From Gonapodya sp. JEL0774 (lineage: Eukaryota > Monoblepharomycota > Monoblepharidomycetes > Monoblepharidales > Gonapodyaceae): DNA of 64,000 nt. A model generated the notes under the pieces. It did not search any database, was not told where the DNA came from, and saw only the letters and a list, made by a program, of their open reading frames with translations. Numbering within the stretch: the first letter of the stretch is position 1; every line of letters begins with the position of its first letter. Location of the stretch: assembly GCA_027604505.1 (NCBI GenBank), contig JADIIX010000010.1, positions 186,001 to 250,000 on the forward strand, in the 5' to 3' direction. Both the position numbers and the translations under genes were made by a program. Of the stretch, positions 63,198-64,000 are shown in pieces.

Positions 63198-64000
63198 TCA
63201 CACGTTCTCCTCAAAATCTACTTTTGCCGTTCGTCGGATGATGTCCTCATTCAGATTCCATATCGCGTCAAACAATGCGATCCTGAATGTGCCTGGCCCG
63301 TTCACCGCGAGTGGAGTTGTGCCGGAAACGCCCGCCTCCGCCATTTCACTGGCTACGCCCATTGCAACGAGAGCCCCCACAGCGCCCACAAACGGGTCGT
63401 CGCGACACACAGCGGCGAACGCACCTGTAAGCGCTGCTACCATACAGCCACTAGCGGTGATGGTCGGGAGAAAGTGAGACTTATTGTGGACACGAGCCAA
63501 GCGCCGACCATCGCTGACGTAGTCGGGCTTGCCCGTCATTGCCTGTTACAAATTTGTTGGATTAACAGAAGTTACAGTCGCGCAAGAGGTCCATGTGATA
63601 TGCCCAAACAGTTCGTCAGTAACTCACGACCACCAAGCCTTTACTCTGGGCCAAAGTCGCCACCATCGCATCAGGGCCCTCAACTGCACCCACAGAGTCC
63701 ACACCCCTACTCTGTGCGCCTTGTTGTCCTGCGATCGCCGCTATTTCACCTGCATTTCCACGCAAGATTGTGACTTTGTAGTCGTCCAGGATGGTAAGGG
63801 CGGTCTTCATTCGAAGAGCTGTTGCACCTACCCCGACCGGGTCAAGAACGATCGGGGTGGCAATGGAGGAGGCTTTGGTGGCGGCGACCTTCATGCCTGC
63901 ACAGCAATTTCGAAAGTGTATGGATATCGCATGTCGGCGAAAGCCCTATGTGGACACCGCAAAGCACATACCTTCAATGAACGGCGGGTAGAGTGTGCCG
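63198..64000 (-). CDS. hydroxyethylthiazole kinase (partial, 5' end outside window)
   Basis: This ribokinase-like enzyme phosphorylates the thiazole part of thiamine; in fungi it is usually the C-terminal half of bifunctional THI6. Minus-strand exons read GTLYPPFIE at the right edge, then GMKVAATKASSIATPIVLDP, VGVGATALRM, ILRGNAGEIAAIAGQ, then TGKPDYVSDGRRLARVHNKS, PTITASGCMVAALTGAFAAV (the GSGC-like catalytic motif with Cys) and NGPGTFRIALFDAIWNLNED, ending FEENV and TGA at 63198-63200. Whether a thiamine-phosphate synthase half precedes it cannot be seen. Codon use and intron form match the housekeeping part of the window. Confidence 0.85.

Overview
The window reads as nuclear DNA of a fungus, probably an early-diverging, zoosporic (chytrid-like) one. 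Genes sit close together on both strands and are cut by many short GT-AG introns, mostly 40-110 nt. Several genes are fungus-type (PEX8, a Zn2Cys6 regulator with a fungal transcription-factor domain, YME1, TRM9, CSN6, an RSR1/Rap1 GTPase). A very large kinase-ATPase-GAF-nucleotide cyclase and a Cache/HAMP membrane sensor are more in keeping with zoosporic lineages than with yeasts or moulds. There is no CRISPR, operon or other prokaryotic layout. All gene models were spliced by eye, so exon edges are approximate.
Left part, 1-27.5 kb, is mostly housekeeping: the tail of a GLFG-rich protein, LIS1/PAC1 (+), a long PEX8-like peroxin (-), two small genes of unknown role (-), an F-box/WD40 protein (+), COP9 signalosome subunit CSN6 (-), KIN17 (+), TRM9 (+), the mitochondrial i-AAA protease YME1 (-), a proline-rich gene of unknown function (+) and an RSR1/Rap1-type GTPase (-).
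Middle, 28.4-36.0 kb, is one gene of about 7.6 kb. Its predicted protein of roughly 2,200 residues joins a kinase-like domain, an AAA/NTPase sensor module, a helical-repeat region, a GAF domain carrying a large Ser/Gly-rich insertion, and a C-terminal class III nucleotide cyclase.
Right part, 36.3-63.1 kb, looks like an accessory catabolic region. It holds an ACMSD-like amidohydrolase and a TfdB-like FAD monooxygenase that share a 258-bp divergent promoter, a Zn2Cys6 regulator, a Dal5-like transporter, a broken phytanoyl-CoA dioxygenase-like gene, an extradiol-type VOC protein and a fumarylacetoacetate-hydrolase-family protein; the last two share a second divergent promoter. Together these could form an aromatic-acid ring-cleavage pathway. 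The block is bracketed by two decayed fragments of a sugar-porter-type transporter in the same orientation: the N-terminal half on the left (36.4-37.4 kb) and the C-terminal half on the right (62.1-63.1 kb). That is what would be left if the block had landed inside one transporter gene. A Cache/HAMP receptor lies inside the block. The window ends in the 3' part of a hydroxyethylthiazole kinase gene.
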